The notes: generated from the letters alone by a model not told the origin. Counted from the first letter of the stretch, positions 34,693 to 44,355 are shown. The stretch is 64,000 bases of DNA from JALSRD01 sp964476595 (GCA_964476595.1 CAYZCL010000057.1:1-64000), one strand, 5' to 3'. Numbers and translations: made by a program.

Positions 34693-34868
34693 CATGCCGG
34701 CGGCACGCCGCCGGTGCGGGCAGGCCCGCAAAGACGGTTGCAACCGTCACGTCCGCCGCCGGCTGGAATTGCGCCGCACTTTCTGATGACAGCTTTGACG
34801 GAGTTTGGTAGAATTACTGTTTTCCGGAACACGGCAAAGGCGACCGTGGCGAAACGCCCCTTTCCCCC

Positions 34869-35996
34869 ATGCCCATGCGTGAACACCGCCTGCTGATGAT
34901 CGAACCCTACTGGGGCGGCTCACACCGCGCCTTCCTGGAGGGGCTGCGCCGCGAACTGGGCGCACGCTGCACGCTGCTGACCCTGCCGCCGCGCAAGTGG
35001 AAGATGCGCATGCAGCTGTCGGCTTTCTGGGCGGCGGAGCGCATCGAAAAGATGGCGGCCGCCGGGGAACGCTTCGACGCCGCCCTGTGTTCGACTTTCG
35101 TGGACGCTGCAGCCCTGCGCGCCCGGCTCTGCCGCCGGGGCATCCGGCTGCCGCTGGCCGTCTACTTCCATGAAAACCAGTTCAGCTACCCCGGCCGGGT
35201 CGAAGACCCGGGCCGCCACCAGTTCACGGCCATCAATTTCGCCACCGCCCTGGCCGCCGACCGCCTGGCCTTCAACAGCCGTTACAACCGCGACTCCTTC
35301 CTGGAGGGCATCCGGCGCTACCTGAAAAAGGCGGCCGACATGGACCTGGGCCACCTGGCCGCGGTCGTGGCCGACAAGTCACGCGTGATCTACCCGGGCA
35401 TCGATTTCGGCGACATCGACGCGGCGCCGGCAGAAAAGGCCGGCGCACCGGTCATCGTCTGGAACCACCGCTGGGAGCACGACAAGGACCCGGAAACTTT
35501 TTTTCAGGCCCTGTTCGCGCTTTCCGACGCCGGCGCAGACTTCGGTCTCATCGTGATGGGCGAGCGGTTCGCCAGCTGCCCGGAGATCTTCGCCGCGGCC
35601 CGCGAAAAACTCTCCCGCCACATCCTGCACTTCGGTTTCGCGCCGTCCCGCAAAGAGTACGCCCGCCGCCTCAGGCAGGGCGACATCGTGGTTTCCACCG
35701 CCCGGCAGGAGTTCTTCGGCATCGCGGTCCTGGAGGCCGTGCGCGCCGGCTGCCGCCCCCTGGTGCCGGACCGCCTGGCCTACCGCGAAATCTACCCGCA
35801 GGCGTATCGCTACCGGCCGGGGAGTCTCTTGACGCACTTGAAAAAGCGGCTCGAAAACGGGCGCGACTTCTCCGAAAAGGACGGCCGCAAACTCACACAG
35901 CGCTTTGCCTGGCCGACAGTCATTTCCCATTTTCGCCGCTGGCTGACGCCGCTGCCGGACAACGGCATCCCGCGGGGCGACGACAGCGGAGATTAG
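34869..35996 (+). CDS. GTDC1/QTMAN-like glycosyltransferase (DUF3524)
   Basis: A 375-residue GT-B glycosyltransferase. The N-terminal DUF3524 domain is clear: IEPYWGGSHRAFLEGL, LPPRKWKMRMQLS and YFHENQFSYP are its signatures. The C-terminal half has the donor-binding pattern VSTARQEFFGIAVLEAVRAG. In animals GTDC1 (QTMAN) adds mannose to queuosine in tRNA. Bacterial relatives are proposed to glycosylate queuosine too. ATG 34875 is an alternative start. Neighbours give no clue to its role. Confidence 0.8.
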   Translation: MPMREHRLLMIEPYWGGSHRAFLEGLRRELGARCTLLTLPPRKWKMRMQLSAFWAAERIEKMAAAGERFDAALCSTFVDAAALRARLCRRGIRLPLAVYFHENQFSYPGRVEDPGRHQFTAINFATALAADRLAFNSRYNRDSFLEGIRRYLKKAADMDLGHLAAVVADKSRVIYPGIDFGDIDAAPAEKAGAPVIVWNHRWEHDKDPETFFQALFALSDAGADFGLIVMGERFASCPEIFAAAREKLSRHILHFGFAPSRKEYARRLRQGDIVVSTARQEFFGIAVLEAVRAGCRPLVPDRLAYREIYPQAYRYRPGSLLTHLKKRLENGRDFSEKDGRKLTQRFAWPTVISHFRRWLTPLPDNGIPRGDDSGD

Positions 35997-36079
35997 CGGG
36001 ACCGTTTCGCGCCGCCAGGTTTCCACTATTCGGTTGCCCGTCGCCGGAGCCACCCGGCGGCAAGGCGGCAGTGCCCGGG

Positions 36080-36815
36080 TTACTGAATGGACTTTTTGAT
36101 GAATTCCTGGACCACGTTCGACATGTCGAACGAATTGCCGCCCGGTACCGGCGGATACCCGGCAAGGGTATTCAGATGCGATCCATCAGCTCTCCCATGG
36201 GCTCGATCAGCCATGAAACTTTCTGCAGCAGGTGGCCGTAGGAGTCCCTGTGGTCGAAACTCTCGAAGGGGTCCATACGGATGTTGAACACCAGTGGAAC
36301 GGTGCGCGGCGCAAGGTTCGCGCAGTAGTCCTCTCTGGTTGAAAAGTGGAATTCCAGTCACCGCGAAAGGGCGTGGTGCCACCGCGCGGCCAGGAGAAGT
36401 GCTTCGGGCCGTTGTCGGTGGAATACCAGATGATGGTGTTTTCTTCCAGGCCGAGGCCTTGAGAGATTCGAGTACCATCCCGATGTCGTGGTCGCGCTGC
36501 AGCATGGCGCTTCCGTGAAAGTCCGCTTCGTTGGTGTATTTCTCCTTAGCATGGCGTCAATTGTCGTCCAGGCGCGTATAAAGAGGCATGCCTTGGTGTT
36601 GAGCCAGACAAAGAATGGCTTGTTTTGTTCCTTCGACGCCTTCATGAACGCCAGGGCTTTGGGCGACACTTCCTTTTCGTCGAACGCCTTCATGTGCTCC
36701 CGGGTGAGCGGCCCCGTGTCTTCGAGGACCTGTTTGCCACAGGGCCGAAACGCGGGTCGGCTGTCGGGTCGCCCATGTTCGTGGCGAAGGAGTGGATAAC
36801 GCCGCGGCCCCGCGG
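36080..36815 (-). pseudogene. arylsulfatase, degraded C-terminal part
   Basis: Pieces in different minus-strand frames line up with arylsulfatases. They are KAFDEKEVSPKALAFMKASKEQNKPFFVW (upstream third, near 36600-36690), a piece around 36450-36500 with the degraded HDIGMVLESL region, and the C-terminal end NTLAGYPPVPGGNSFDMSNV at about 36090-36160. At least three frame changes are needed, and the N-terminal half with the formylglycine site is missing. It ends against the AsmA-like gene. Confidence 0.7.
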
Positions 36816-36819
36816 GCGA

Positions 36820-39800
36820 TCACTTGCTCACATCCAGCCCGAGGGTACAGCGGACCCGCCCCTTCTCGGCCTTTCCGCCGGGCCCCTTCCCGGCGACGAC
36901 GACGCGCCCCGCGGGCAGGCCGCGGGCCTGAACGGCGGCGGCCACGGCGGCGGCGCGGGCGGCGCCCAGTTTGTCCAGGGCCGCCTTTTCCAGGGGCTCC
37001 CCGGCGATCAGCAGGCGATAGACCTGCTGGTAGTATTTCAACATGCCGGGGGACAGGCCTGCCTGGGTTCCGCTCTTGCCCGCCCGGCCGCTGGACGTTT
37101 CCCCGTCTGCCCGCGCCGCGGCCAGCGCTTCGGGTTTCAACCGCTCGGCCGCCAGGGTGTCGAGGGCCTTGCGCAGCGTCGGATCGTTGAGCGCCAGCGG
37201 GCCGCGCATCTGCTGCATGGCATCGGACAATCCCATGCGTGACGCCAGTTCCCGGCGCAGGCGGATCTCTTTCAGCGCCGTGGCGTCCGCTTCGGCATTA
37301 TAGCACCCATTGACGGTCAACACCAGCTTGGGACGCTTTTCCAGCACGGCGGCCACGCGCGCCAGCTTTTCGGCCTCGGGGGGCGGGATGTCGGCCCGGC
37401 CCGGTTCGAAAACCACACTGTCGACCCCTTCCGCCTTGGCGCCGATCAAGTGGGCCAGCGCCTGGAAGGGGGCTGTGACAATTTTCTGAATCAGGTTCAG
37501 CAGCGCCTGCCAGATGAGGTGCCCGTAGCTGAACTGCGGGTCGTCGACGTTTCCGCTGACCTCCAGGCCGATGTCGATGCGGCCCCGGTTGTCTTTGAGC
37601 AGCGCCACGGCCAGGTCCAGCGGCAGGTTGACGGCCTCCGGGGATTCGACCCGTTTGCCCAGTTCGAAATGGTCCAGCACGATGCGGTTTTCGCCTATCA
37701 GCCGGTTTTTCTCGATGCCGTAGACCAGTTCCAGGTTCATCTTGCCGGAAGTGATCTCACGCCCGGCGAACTTGGTGGAATACGGCGTCAGCCGGGGCAT
37801 GTCGACGTTGCGGAAGGTCATGACGATCTGGGCGAAGTCCGTCGGCTTGGACGGCAGCAGCAGGCCCTTGATCCGGACGCTGCCGTACGGTGGAATGCGG
37901 CCCCTCATCTCCACCGCCGCCCGGCTGTCCGGGTCCGTCGAGAAACCCGAAACACCGCCGACCAGGTCCTGGATAAGGGCCTCGAAAGGCAGCGGCAGGC
38001 TGTGGTCGGCAAAATCCATGGTGCCTTTCTCCACCCGCACATGTCCGATGGAGAACTCCGGCGGCTTGGCTGCGGCGATGTCCGCGGCCATGTCCTTGGC
38101 GCCCGCCGCGCCGCCCACCACGACATCGGCCAGGTTGACGCTCCCGTCCCTGCGGATGTTCAGCTTCAGAAACGGCGCCACCATTCGTATACTCTTGATG
38201 TTCAGACGGGTGGGCGCAGCGTCGAAGGCCATTTCGGCGATGACCATCTGCTTCAGCGAGGCCAGTTTTTCCCCGCTGCCCGGCATCGTGAGGCCCAGGT
38301 CGTCCATTTGCAACATGCCGCGCCACTTCAGTCCGCCTTCCGGCGCGTAGGTCAGCCGCCCCTTGACGGAGAGTGCCCCTGAAGCCAGTTTGAGCCGCAG
38401 CACCGACGACAGGTAGGGCTGCAGCGGTGTCAGCGCGATGGAGCGGATGTCGACGGCCGCCTGCAGGTCGGGTTTGAAGGGCGCCACCGTGGCCGTGACG
38501 TCACCTCCGCCGCCCGGCTGCATCTCGAATGCGATGTGCGCCTGGAAGTGCTTTTCGGGGTCGGTGTCGAAATCCCGGATGTCGATGCGCACCTTTTCGA
38601 TGGCGCTGGCGCCTTCGGCCAGGTAGTGGTCTTCCAGCGCGATGCGGAAATCTTCGAAGCGCAGGTCCGCCACCTGGACCGACCAGTCCTGTGAGACGAT
38701 CTCTTCGATGCGCTCCGAGACGGCCCTGGCGGCGGCGGCATTGAGGGGTGTGAACAGCCGCTGCCAGTTCATCCGTCCGTCTTTTTCCAATGCCACCCGG
38801 GTCGTCCCCCTGGAGAGCACCAGCTTGTCCAGCCACAGGCGGTAGTCGACGGCGTCCAGCGTCCCGCCGTCCACCCGGGCCTGCGGCAGACGCAGAATCG
38901 GATCGGCGCCCACGGCGCCCACCACGGCGTCGGAGATCGTCATCTCGATTCCGTCGAGGCGGGTCTGGAAGTCCCCTTGGGCCGGCAGGCGCAGCTTCGC
39001 CGAGAGCGTGGCGTCGACGCTTTTCACCGCCACCTGCAGCGGGTCGTGCCAGCTGTGGTCGCGGATGTCGGCGGACACGTCTTCCACGACCACCTGCTGG
39101 ATGCGGGCGGTGAAGGGAAAGGCCGCCGCATCCTGCCCGTCGGGCGCCGGCGACGGTTCGGATGCCACGATGCGCGCCCAGTTGACCTCGCCCAGGGAAT
39201 CCATGACCGCCTGCACGCGGCCCCGCGAAAGGCGTACCTTCTCCACCACCAGCTCGTGTTTGCCGAGATCGAAGCGTCCGCCGGATAGCCGGATCTCCTC
39301 CATTTTCAGCAGGGGATCATCCGGCTGGTCTTTCAGGGCCAGCACCAGGCCGTCGATGCGTATGGACATGCGCTCCAGCGCCATGCGGAAACCGTCGTCC
39401 CCATAACCGATGTGGTAGCACAGGTCCAGGTCCATGGCCCCCTGCGGCTGCCGGATCCCCACCTTGCGCCGCACGAACTGCCACCCAACCCCCTCGTTGA
39501 AGTTGCGCAGGGACAGTTCACCGTCCGAGGAGAAGGGCATCAGGCGGATGCTCCCCTTCCACTTCAGGACACCGCCCTTGGGCAAGGTGGCGGTCACGGC
39601 CTGTCGGCCGTCGTTTCCGGGCAGCGTCGTCAGGTTGCTGACCTCCAGGTTGATGGGTGCCACCGCGGCTTTGGCCGGCGTGTCCTGGGACTCGTCCGAA
39701 ATCACCAGCGTACCGTCACGAATCGCCAGATGCCGGAAATCCAGGCGCACGCGGGAGGAAGGTTCGGATGCCGCCGGCTCCTGCGCGGCAGTATCCCCGC

Positions 39801-40227
39801 CGATGGCATCGGCCACCAGGCGCGTCACGTTGAACACCCCGTCGGGTGCGATGCGCAGGTGAACCCTGGGGCGCTCCAGGCGCACCTCGGAAAAAACCCA
39901 CGCCCAGTCGGCCAGGCTTCTAAGCTGGACATTGGCCCCGAAACGGTCAAACGCCAGCAACGGTTTTCCGTCGGCTTCGGTCAGGGAGGCGCCCTCAAAC
40001 ACCAGGTCCAGGCTGAAGGGGTTGAGACGCACCCGTTCGATGGTCAACCGGCGCCCGAGATCGGTCTTCACGTAACCTTCCAGTTGTCTCTTGATGAGCG
40101 GCGGCGCGAGGAAAAAGCCGGCCAGGGTGTAAACGAGCAGCAGCGCCGCCGCGATCAGCAAGGTTTTGCCGAGGGGCGAGCGCCGCCGTTTCGGCGTTTT
40201 CGGGGCTGTGGGTGTTGGATCCGACAT
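36820..40227 (-). CDS. AsmA-like DUF748 protein
   Basis: A 1135-residue envelope protein. A basic, Pro-rich N-terminus precedes one membrane helix (TLLIAAALLLVYTLAGFFLA, near residues 22-42). The long periplasmic part has AsmA/DUF748-type repeats, each opening with patterns like LEVSNLTTLPG or FQAHIAFEM. The last 150 residues have an OmpA-like segment (VVFEPGRADIPPPEAEKLARV). AsmA-family proteins are thought to carry lipid between the membranes. The start is ATG 40227; the upstream extension is not supported. An outer membrane D15-type gene lies about 900 bases upstream in the same direction. Confidence 0.8.
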   Translation of the reverse strand: MSDPTPTAPKTPKRRRSPLGKTLLIAAALLLVYTLAGFFLAPPLIKRQLEGYVKTDLGRRLTIERVRLNPFSLDLVFEGASLTEADGKPLLAFDRFGANVQLRSLADWAWVFSEVRLERPRVHLRIAPDGVFNVTRLVADAIGGDTAAQEPAASEPSSRVRLDFRHLAIRDGTLVISDESQDTPAKAAVAPINLEVSNLTTLPGNDGRQAVTATLPKGGVLKWKGSIRLMPFSSDGELSLRNFNEGVGWQFVRRKVGIRQPQGAMDLDLCYHIGYGDDGFRMALERMSIRIDGLVLALKDQPDDPLLKMEEIRLSGGRFDLGKHELVVEKVRLSRGRVQAVMDSLGEVNWARIVASEPSPAPDGQDAAAFPFTARIQQVVVEDVSADIRDHSWHDPLQVAVKSVDATLSAKLRLPAQGDFQTRLDGIEMTISDAVVGAVGADPILRLPQARVDGGTLDAVDYRLWLDKLVLSRGTTRVALEKDGRMNWQRLFTPLNAAAARAVSERIEEIVSQDWSVQVADLRFEDFRIALEDHYLAEGASAIEKVRIDIRDFDTDPEKHFQAHIAFEMQPGGGGDVTATVAPFKPDLQAAVDIRSIALTPLQPYLSSVLRLKLASGALSVKGRLTYAPEGGLKWRGMLQMDDLGLTMPGSGEKLASLKQMVIAEMAFDAAPTRLNIKSIRMVAPFLKLNIRRDGSVNLADVVVGGAAGAKDMAADIAAAKPPEFSIGHVRVEKGTMDFADHSLPLPFEALIQDLVGGVSGFSTDPDSRAAVEMRGRIPPYGSVRIKGLLLPSKPTDFAQIVMTFRNVDMPRLTPYSTKFAGREITSGKMNLELVYGIEKNRLIGENRIVLDHFELGKRVESPEAVNLPLDLAVALLKDNRGRIDIGLEVSGNVDDPQFSYGHLIWQALLNLIQKIVTAPFQALAHLIGAKAEGVDSVVFEPGRADIPPPEAEKLARVAAVLEKRPKLVLTVNGCYNAEADATALKEIRLRRELASRMGLSDAMQQMRGPLALNDPTLRKALDTLAAERLKPEALAAARADGETSSGRAGKSGTQAGLSPGMLKYYQQVYRLLIAGEPLEKAALDKLGAARAAAVAAAVQARGLPAGRVVVAGKGPGGKAEKGRVRCTLGLDVSK

Positions 40228-40738
40228 CCTTTCTCGACCTTCCGCTGAAAAGTGACCGCCGCCGGGAAACGACGCAAAATATAGGAAAACATAAACACGG
40301 ACAATGGGGTCTGTCAATGCGGCTGCCGCAACGACCCGGAGCACGCCCCTCGTGATCCGGCCCCCCTTGCATGAGGGGGCCGGAACGGCGGGCCGGCAGG
40401 CAGTCGGGGAAGCCCCTCGTTTGAAAAGAACATGCACGCATCCCGGCGCACCGCTGCGGATGGGATTTGCCTGTGTTCCGTGGCTAGGGCCGGAACGTGC
40501 AAGCCTCCGGCACCACAAGGCAAAATACGCGCCCATGCTCAGACAGCCTGCAGGCCGATGTCCGAGAGGTCATGCGCAGGGCCGGTAAAAAACACAACCA
40601 CCGGAAGCTGGAGATGCGGCAGGTCTTCATGAAGGAGGCCGTCGAGAAATACAGGGCCAGGGGCGTCAGGACGCTCATCGCCGCCCCCAAGAGCCGGCTG
40701 CTTTTCGGAAGAAAAAGGGGCCCGTCTACGACTGGTGA
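40228..40738 (+). other. intergenic stretch with an unidentified coding remnant
   Basis: Most of the 500 bases show no gene. Between about 40555 and 40737 the plus strand has roughly 60 codons (EVMRRAGKKHNHRKLEMR and AVEKYRARGVRTLIAAP) ending, after a one-base shift, in GPVYDW and a stop. The composition looks protein-like, but I do not recognise it. It may be part of the decayed material continuing into the TRAP remnant. Confidence 0.35.
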
Positions 40739-41123
40739 ATGCGATACGGAAAAGGGCTGGCGACAGGGTGCGTGGCCGCTTCCAGCGGCCTGGCCTGCGG
40801 CGTGGCGCCGCGGGCCACCGAGCGCATCACCCGGCGCATGCGCTTTGCGGCCCTGGGCCGCATCTGAACGGTGCTGGTGCCCATCCTGCTGCACATGGGC
40901 TGCAGTTCCATCTGGTTCGGCATGGTGATGGCCATCGCCTGTGAAATCGGGACCGAGACCCCGCCCGTGGGGCTCAACCTCTTCGTCATCAAGGGCGTCT
41001 CGCCGCCCCCGGTCTCCCTGATGAATGTCATCCGGGGATCGCTGCCCTTCGCCGCCGTGGAGACCGTGGGACGGGTCATCTTCGTGCTGTTCCCTGACCT
41101 GCTCATGTGGCTGCCGCGCCTGA
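40739..41123 (+). pseudogene. TRAP transporter large permease (DctM), C-terminal remnant
   Basis: From about 40868 the reading is VPILLHMGCSSIWFG, then MAIACEIGTETPPVGLNLFV and LMNVIRGSLPFAAVETVGRV, which is the well-conserved DctM C-terminus. An upstream piece YGKGLATGCVAASSG resembles an earlier DctM motif in a different frame, and the middle is missing. The end runs into the antisense end of the D15-type gene. Confidence 0.7.
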
Positions 41124-41136
41124 TGAAGCAAGTGCT

Positions 41137-42453
41137 TCAGAAGGGATGGCCGAACATGGCCCACACCTGGCTGCCCTCATCGGAGACGGCAAAATCCAGC
41201 CGGATGACGCCGCCGGACATCAGGAAGCGCATCCCGGCGCCGGCGTCGAACTTCCAGTCGCTGAAAAGCTCACCCAGGTCGTACGCGTCGGCCACGCGCC
41301 CGCCCTCCACGAACCCCACCAGCTGCATCCAGTCCGTGTTGAGAAACTTCAGCCAGGAGACGTTGCCCAGGGGGTTCCACTTCAGGGTGTAGCGGTACTC
41401 GGCCGTGGTGTAGATCACCGAACGGTCGTGGAAGCGGTTGAACGGGTAGCCCCGCATGCGGTAGAAACCACCCAGGTTGGCGCCCTGGGTGAAGGGCGGC
41501 GCGTCCCGCACGATCTCGTTGCCGTCGGCGTCCACGGTGGTTTCCCAGGTGGGGCTGTCCCCGGTCCAGAAATTCAGGGCCACGATGCGCTGCCGCGCCC
41601 ACCGGCTGTCTCCCAGCGAAAAGTATTTGCTGGCTTCAAACTCAAGGAAAGTCCAGGTCTGGTCGGACTCCAGCCAGCCGAAATCCCGCGTCACGCCCAG
41701 GAACTGGGAACTGCCTCGGGAGGGATTGACCGCAAAATCGGTGTTGTTGTAGTACAGCCCCAGCTGCACGGGGTGCACGGTGTAGTCTTTTTTGCCGAAA
41801 TCGGTGTTGAAGCTCTGGTAGCGGTTGAACTGCCGCAGCACCAACACGCTGACGCCGCTGGAGAGCGGGTTCCAGATGTCGCCGCCCGAAGCACCGGAGG
41901 TCAGCAGCCCCCCCCTGAGATGGTAGGCGGCCATGGCCCGGCTGCGCGCGCTGCCCAGCGGCAGGACGTACTCCAGCTTGAAATCCGTCTCGTTGTCCCA
42001 GCCGCTGTCTTCGACGAAGTCGTTTTCATCGGAGTCGTTGGAACCGGAGCGGGGCACACCGGGCGGCCGGGGAGCATTGGCGTATGCCCGCTGGTTGGGG
42101 TAATAGCCCGCCGAACCGAAAGCCGACAGGAAAAGCCGCTGGAACCAGGGGATACGGTAGTCCCAAAGCCCCAGGATCCCTCCACCGCCGCCGTCGAAGC
42201 TGACCCAGGTGGTACCGGCCACCAGCAGCTGATCCTGGCCATAGCCCCGCATGCCGCCCCCCACCCCCACGGTGAAGCCCATGGAATCCGAGGAGAAGGC
42301 ATAGGGAATGACCAGGGAGTTGCGCATACCCTTGGGATTTTCGGCCCGGGTGGTTGAATATTTCACCGAGGCCGGCGGACGGGCGTGGACTACGGCGGCC
42401 CACAACAGGAACGCCGACAGGCAGACTGCACATTTCACAAGCGTGGATTTCAT
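41137..42453 (-). CDS. outer membrane protein, D15/BamA-TamA-like
   Basis: A 438-residue secreted protein. The signal peptide is at residues 1-26 (KCAVCLSAFLLWAAVVHARP). The rest alternates as beta-strands rich in aromatic residues and ends in Phe (MFGHPF), the usual outer membrane insertion signal. GGFYRMRGYPFNRFHDRSV near residue 328 resembles the GxxxxRGY loop-6 motif of the surface antigen D15 family. No POTRA domains are visible. It could be an insertion or export pore, perhaps working with the AsmA-like protein. Confidence 0.75.
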   Translation of the reverse strand: MKSTLVKCAVCLSAFLLWAAVVHARPPASVKYSTTRAENPKGMRNSLVIPYAFSSDSMGFTVGVGGGMRGYGQDQLLVAGTTWVSFDGGGGGILGLWDYRIPWFQRLFLSAFGSAGYYPNQRAYANAPRPPGVPRSGSNDSDENDFVEDSGWDNETDFKLEYVLPLGSARSRAMAAYHLRGGLLTSGASGGDIWNPLSSGVSVLVLRQFNRYQSFNTDFGKKDYTVHPVQLGLYYNNTDFAVNPSRGSSQFLGVTRDFGWLESDQTWTFLEFEASKYFSLGDSRWARQRIVALNFWTGDSPTWETTVDADGNEIVRDAPPFTQGANLGGFYRMRGYPFNRFHDRSVIYTTAEYRYTLKWNPLGNVSWLKFLNTDWMQLVGFVEGGRVADAYDLGELFSDWKFDAGAGMRFLMSGGVIRLDFAVSDEGSQVWAMFGHPF

Positions 42454-42479
42454 GGGGTCGATAGAATCCTTTTGGGGTG

Positions 42480-43397
42480 TCAGGTCGGTTCCCGTTCCGT
42501 GCCGGGCCTCACCGCAGACGCCGGCGGGCCGAACAGGTCCGCGCGACGGTGGGGCAGAAAAAAGCGCATGGGGTGCAGGCGCACTTTCCGCAGGTCCGCC
42601 GCCTTCAGGTCCGCCAGCAGCATGCCCTCGCTGTCCTGGCGGCGCTGGCAGACGATCTCCCCGTCGGGGCCGATGACCACCGCCACGCCGGGGAAATTCA
42701 GTCCCTCGCCGTTGTCGCCCACCTGGTTGACGGCGGCCACGAACAAACCGTTGTCCCAGGCGCGCGCCCGCAGGTGCCGCAACCACGAGGCCAGTTTGCG
42801 CGGCGGCGTTCCCCGGGGCGAGGCGTGGGGGAAGAAAAGCAGCTCGGCGCCGGCCAGCGCCATGCGCGTCGCCAGTTCCGGGAAGTGGGCGTCGTAGCAC
42901 AGCTGAATGCCGAAGGTCACCCGCGGCGTACGAAAGACGGGAATGTCGTTCCCGGGCGTCAGCAGGTCCCGCTCGGGCGGGGCGATGTGGAGCTTGCGGT
43001 AGACCCGCAGAGGCCCGCCGGGCACGGCCGCCAGGTGAGCGGCGTACAGCGCGCCGTGCCGCCCTCTCTCCAGCAGGCCGGCCAGCACGACGATGCGCCG
43101 TTCATCGGCCAGGCCCTGCAGCGCGCGGGCGGTCTCCCCGTCCAGGGGTTGGGCGCTTTCGGGGTGCGGCGAAAGGCTGTAACCGCTGATGTTGAGCTCC
43201 GGAAAACAGACGATGTGGGCACCGCTGGCGGCCGCCCGGCGCGTCCAGTGAACCACGCGCTCCCGGTTGGTTTCCAGTTGCCCCGCCGGGCATCGGCACG
43301 CCACCAGGGCGATGCGCAGGTCCCGCATGCGGGACACGGTCGGCGGCGACCCGCCCCGCAGTTCCGTCGAGGGGGGCTGTGCGTGCGGCGGGCTCAC
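42480..43397 (-). CDS. carbon-nitrogen hydrolase (nitrilase superfamily)
   Basis: A 305-residue nitrilase-fold amidohydrolase. The catalytic triad is visible: Glu in IVCFPELNISGY (near residue 67), Lys in RVYRKLHIAPPE (near 135) and Cys in GIQLCYDAHFPE (near 168). It likely hydrolyses an amide or N-carbamoyl compound. GTG 43397 overlaps the upstream stop by 3-4 bases. ATG 43328 (residue 24) is an alternative start that better fits the family. Confidence 0.85.
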   Translation of the reverse strand: MSPPHAQPPSTELRGGSPPTVSRMRDLRIALVACRCPAGQLETNRERVVHWTRRAAASGAHIVCFPELNISGYSLSPHPESAQPLDGETARALQGLADERRIVVLAGLLERGRHGALYAAHLAAVPGGPLRVYRKLHIAPPERDLLTPGNDIPVFRTPRVTFGIQLCYDAHFPELATRMALAGAELLFFPHASPRGTPPRKLASWLRHLRARAWDNGLFVAAVNQVGDNGEGLNFPGVAVVIGPDGEIVCQRRQDSEGMLLADLKAADLRKVRLHPMRFFLPHRRADLFGPPASAVRPGTEREPT

Positions 43398-43879
43398 AGG
43401 TTGAAATGCGCCCGGATCTTGAAAACCCGGGTGGCCGGCAGGTTGAGAATGTCGGTGATACCCGTTTTTTCGGAAATCTCCGCGATGTTGCGGCGGATTT
43501 CCTCCATGGAAGGCGCGATGAAAGTGAACCAGATGTTGAAATCGTTGTCGCGCTGGTAGTTGTGGGTCACGCCGGTGTAGCGGTTGACCACCCGCGCGAA
43601 AAGGTCAATGCGGTCTTCGGGGACCCGCGCGGCGCACAGGGTGCTGACGAAACCGAGTTTGTCCGGGGAAAAATTGCCGCCGATGCGCCGGATGATGCCG
43701 CGTTCCTTGAGGTGCCGCAGACGTCGGATGAGCTCGTCTTCGTCCAGCCCCAGGTCGTGGGCGATGGCGCGGTAGGGCCGCGAGGTGATCGGAAAATCCG
43801 ACTGGATGCGGTTCAGGATGGCGCGGTCGGTGTCGTCCATATCGGCGCCGTCGGCTGCCCTTTTATTTTCCATAGACAT
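43394..43879 (-). CDS. ahbB: siroheme decarboxylase subunit (AhbA/AhbB-type, Lrp/AsnC fold)
   Basis: A 161-residue protein with an AsnC-type helix-turn-helix at about residues 17-65 and a RAM-like half after it. GVTHNYQRDNDFNIWFTF near residue 106 is the substrate-site motif of siroheme decarboxylases. The enzyme removes acetate side chains of siroheme in the alternative heme pathway used by sulfate reducers. AhbA and AhbB are close paralogues, so the assignment to B is tentative. The second subunit is not in the window. Its start overlaps the yjbQ end. Confidence 0.75.
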   Translation of the reverse strand: MSMENKRAADGADMDDTDRAILNRIQSDFPITSRPYRAIAHDLGLDEDELIRRLRHLKERGIIRRIGGNFSPDKLGFVSTLCAARVPEDRIDLFARVVNRYTGVTHNYQRDNDFNIWFTFIAPSMEEIRRNIAEISEKTGITDILNLPATRVFKIRAHFNL

Positions 43880-44261
43880 GTAGGTGAATCTTGCGTGTCC
43901 GGGGACCGTCGAATTCGCAGAAGAAAATGCCCTGCCAGGTGCCCAGCACCAGCCGCCCCTTCTCGATGGCCACCGTTTCCGAGGCGCCCACCAGGGTCGA
44001 TTTGATATGCGCCGCCGAGTTGCCCTCCAGGTGGCGGTAGCCCGCCTCCCAGGGAATCAGCCGGTCCAGCGCGTCGGCGATATCCGCCCGCACGGCCGGG
44101 TCGGCGCTCTCGTTGATGGTCACCGCCGCGGTGGTGTGCGGCACGTAGAGCAGGCACCAGCCGTCCTCTCCGGCAGGGGCGGCGGACGCCACAGCCTGCT
44201 GGACTTCACTGGTGATGTCAACCAGTTGCGTACGCTGGGTGGTCTTGACGGTAAGAATCAT
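43863..44261 (-). CDS. yjbQ: YjbQ/UPF0047 family protein
   Basis: A 132-residue protein of the UPF0047 family, with conserved YVPHTTAAVTINE and the C-terminal GTWQGIFFCEFDGPR. Family members show weak thiamine-phosphate synthase activity, but the true role is uncertain. ATG 44261 is chosen because AGGAG lies 9 bases upstream. The frame itself begins 27 bases earlier. It is cotranscribed with the downstream decarboxylase and nitrilase genes. Confidence 0.8.
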   Translation of the reverse strand: MILTVKTTQRTQLVDITSEVQQAVASAAPAGEDGWCLLYVPHTTAAVTINESADPAVRADIADALDRLIPWEAGYRHLEGNSAAHIKSTLVGASETVAIEKGRLVLGTWQGIFFCEFDGPRTRKIHLHVYGK

Positions 44262-44288
44262 GGCCCCTTTCTCCTGCCAAAGCGACAA

Positions 44289-44320
44289 AAGGCCCCGTTA
44301 TGGCAAACTAACGGGGCCTT
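44289..44320 (-). terminator. terminator of dsrC
   Basis: A perfect 12-pair stem (AAGGCCCCGTTA with its complement) around an 8-base loop, followed on the minus strand by TTTTG. It begins 36 bases after the dsrC stop and ends just before yjbQ. Confidence 0.8.
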
Positions 44321-44355
44321 GGCGATCACTGTCGCAACGAATCTCCGCTGCGGGT

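Noticed and set aside
40864..40866. In-frame TGA in the TRAP remnant as another Sec codon
   Set aside because: The flanking protein is broken in other frames and missing its middle, and no DctM family member has Cys at that place.
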